A stretch of 64,000 nt of DNA from Cardinalis cardinalis (lineage: Eukaryota; Chordata; Aves; Passeriformes; Cardinalidae): NCBI GenBank assembly GCA_014549065.1, contig JACDOX010000085.1, forward strand, positions 2,972,367 through 3,036,366, read 5' to 3'. Shown here piece after piece: positions 61,601 to 64,000 of the stretch. The translations under genes were made by a program, and so were the position numbers. Position 1 is the first letter of the stretch; every line of letters begins with the position of its first letter. The notes beneath the pieces were generated by a model. The model was not told where the DNA came from. It did no database searches and saw only the letters and a list, made by a program, of their open reading frames with translations.

Positions 61601-64000
61601 CCATGGATAGGGGGATAAAATTCTTTTTGGTCATCTCCTGTACTGCTAATTCTGGTCCTGCTTGGCTGCCTGCACTTCATTCTCTCTGCACAACCACACT
61701 GGGTCCTGAGGGACAACCCAATACCATCTTCTCCCNTGAAGTCACCCCAAGAACAGCACCAAGGGCACTCCAGGCATTGGGTTTTAGTATCTCTAAGTAC
61801 ATATCTGTATTCTGCAAGATGAAAACTGATTTGTGTATAAGGCCTCCTGTGCTCAAGGAGTGAATTTTGGCTTTGTTTCCTTTTCTGGAGTCTCAAATCT
61901 AATGAGAAAAGAGATTTTAGGCTCAAAAAGACCACCTGAAGCAGCAGGTGGAAGCTCTTGTGGACAGGGCTTGCTTTGCCCTTGGTGTGTGAAAGCAGAG
62001 CACACAGCCCACCAGGACAGCTCTGTGTTGTTTGTTTGCCCACACCAAATTGTGACGTGTGTGGCTAAAGGCCTTCTGCTGGCTTGTTTCTGCTGATTCA
62101 CCCCCACTTCACAGAAGGGAGCAGAAGGAGGATGAGGAGGAGAGAACTAAGTAAGGGGGTGGATGAAGAACAGCAGGATATTAGACCGCCTAGTGCTTCT
62201 GAATGTTTTGACTTCTTAACAACTGGGGGCTCTGCATTACCCACCTACCGTGGAAACTGGCTGTGCTCTCTCTTTTGTGTCGTTGTCATTTCAAGGAAAA
62301 ATGTACTTTGGAGTTTTTCCTTTCCAATCCATTTTAGCAGCCTGCCATGCAAGGTTATGCACTTCATAGTCTGCTGAGCCTCCCAAATATGGCACCTCAT
62401 TATCATTACAGCCCTGACAGTGCTGCTTCCTACTGACGTGGCAGAAGAAATCCAAAGTTAGCAATTGCACTTTGTCTAGTGGCATCCAAAATGTACAATC
62501 AACTTCTCCCCAATCCATGCATTAGCATGGATCCAGCCACATGCTGTCTTTCAGGCTGCAGGATTTTAGCAGCTACAGACTCCATATGTACCNGCCAAAG
62601 GAAATCACTCCCATCTGCACACCTTGCTGTTCTGTGCAGTTCACCAGTTCTGTGCAGGAACAGAATGAATCTATTACTTTTCATAATGNTTTTTCTCTCC
62701 TAAAGAACAAGCACTCATTTTACTATAGGAAATGACTCATTTTAAGCATGTTAGCAGCAGTTTTGTTCCCCTCTGTCCAGTGCTGCTACTGTAAATGAGC
62801 TGTAATGCCCTTCAGTTGCTCCAATAGCCAAGCTAAAGTTCTGGCAACCTATTTGTCCCCTTTTTAGTAGGATGCAATGTACTGGCCTTGCATCCAATTC
62901 NGATTTTAAGTCAGAGAACATATGGCCTTTGAGTAAAAGGGGTGGTTGAATCAGATCTCAGGAGGGTTTGGTTCTTGTTCACTAATGAGCAGCAGCAGAA
63001 GAGTGCTGTTTTTTCAAGGTCATAACTCTACGTTGTCACAACTCTTCCACTCATATTTTCAGATCTTCCTTTAGCACTTCTATTTTTTAGGTGTGCTGCT
63101 ATGAGAAAGGCTATTTAGCCAGGTGCTGGAAATGGTCTCTTTAATCAGAAGCCTGTACTGTGATTGCAGAAGAATACACTTGGCAGCAGATGGCAAGAAT
63201 CCAAAAGGAGTCAGACACCTCACAGTGCTGTGTGCTCTGTGTACACCTCCCTCTGCCTGCTTTGGCATTTACTGCTACTACACGCCACGTGAGTCACCAA
63301 CAAACATTGCTGGCTGTGCCCCTTTCTGCTCGTGGCACCAGCTGGGGCACAGGGACAGCAATGCCCTCCAGGTCTCGTTCCCCCACACAGCCGAGGGGTG
63401 CAGGGANCACAGCTGGGCTGCTGCACAGTGGTGGTCTCTGATCAGGGCTGCTCAGCCCACCAACAGGACCTGCCCTGCCAGGATGATGACCCAGGCATGC
63501 ACATCCCCCAGACAGCCTCCTTATTCCAAACTTTATAGAGAGAGAAGGCTCCAGAAGGATCAGGTCTCCATCTTTTCTATGCCTATGACTNTAGTGCAGT
63601 TTGCATGGGCACAGTGCACCATGTGCCAATCCAACACCCTGGGAAGCACCTGCCTTGCTGTGCAAGGACAGCAGTCTGTCCTCTGTCAGGGCAAGGNCCA
63701 TAACGTGTATCTGTCTCTTCACAGAGTGTTAAACCAGTTAGGCACCCCTGCTGAGCTGACAACTTCCTCCAGGTCAGGACTGCAGCTTCTCTCCCTCCAC
63801 ATGGAGCCCTGTGAATGCACTCTGTGCTTGGCTGGGCTTTCAGTGACCCAGGTTGTCCCCATCCCCACACCACCATGTTCAGCAGCAGGTCTGACATGAA
63901 CTCTACCTGTTCACACCCTCCAGCTGGGAGCATCCAAGCATGTCCAGGCTGCCTTCCCAAGCTTGTGAAGTCCTGAATCTACATTTAGATCAGTGTGACT

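Larger units (their letters stand above)
55286..64000 (-). other. GPR139: Probable GPR139 intron 1 (partial)
   Basis: GPR139 has two coding exons. The first encodes about 43 residues: an extracellular N-terminus with glycosylation sites and the start of membrane segment 1. No minus-strand frame here resembles it, so it should lie beyond 64000. The region holds simple repeats listed separately and otherwise unremarkable non-coding DNA. Confidence 0.65.

Noticed and set aside
55286..64000. Search for the first coding exon of GPR139
   Set aside because: No minus-strand frame resembles the expected N-terminus and start of membrane segment 1, so it is not called.
1..64000. CRISPR arrays, bacterial operons, tRNA or rRNA genes
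   Set aside because: Nothing of these kinds is present; the split vertebrate genes and repeats show a eukaryotic nuclear genome. No tRNA B-box was seen by eye.

Overview
This is a stretch of vertebrate nuclear genome, most probably from a bird and more tentatively a songbird. Two orphan G-protein-coupled receptor genes can be recognised. Both are on the minus strand, in the order GPRC5B then GPR139, and they are also neighbours on human chromosome 16p12. A CR1-type LINE tail, an apparent passerine-type LTR and a small CpG island support an avian source. That assignment rests on recognition, not on a search.

Layout. Positions 1-1118 are a GPRC5B intron. Positions 1119-2124 are the large GPRC5B coding exon: signal peptide, all seven membrane segments and the start of the cytoplasmic tail. 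From 2125 to about 7340 lies its probable first intron. A CpG island at about 7340-8760 is the likely GPRC5B promoter and noncoding first exon. From 8761 to about 54338 is roughly 45 kb of non-coding DNA in which I find no convincing gene. It holds microsatellites, short minisatellites, CR1 and MIR-like relics, a probable endogenous-retrovirus LTR beside a 790-base assembly gap (23872-24661), two short perfect hairpins, a small orphan CpG islet (21040-21300) and a 28-unit, 14-base minisatellite (52231-52622). Positions 54339-55273 are the last coding exon of GPR139. From 55274 to the window end is probably GPR139 intron 1; the short first coding exon was not found and is presumably beyond 64000.

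The two receptors are not known to act in one pathway. GPRC5B is a class C orphan receptor without the large ligand-binding domain. GPR139 is a class A receptor of the habenula and brain. Their adjacency is old synteny, not an operon-like unit.

Isolated N bases are scattered through the whole window. In the two coding exons four of five fall on third codon positions, which suggests they mask variable sites and are not read failures. I see no undescribed multi-gene system here. The points most worth a second look are the orphan CpG islet, the two hairpins, the exact-length minisatellite, the shifted GPRC5B start and the pattern of N bases.
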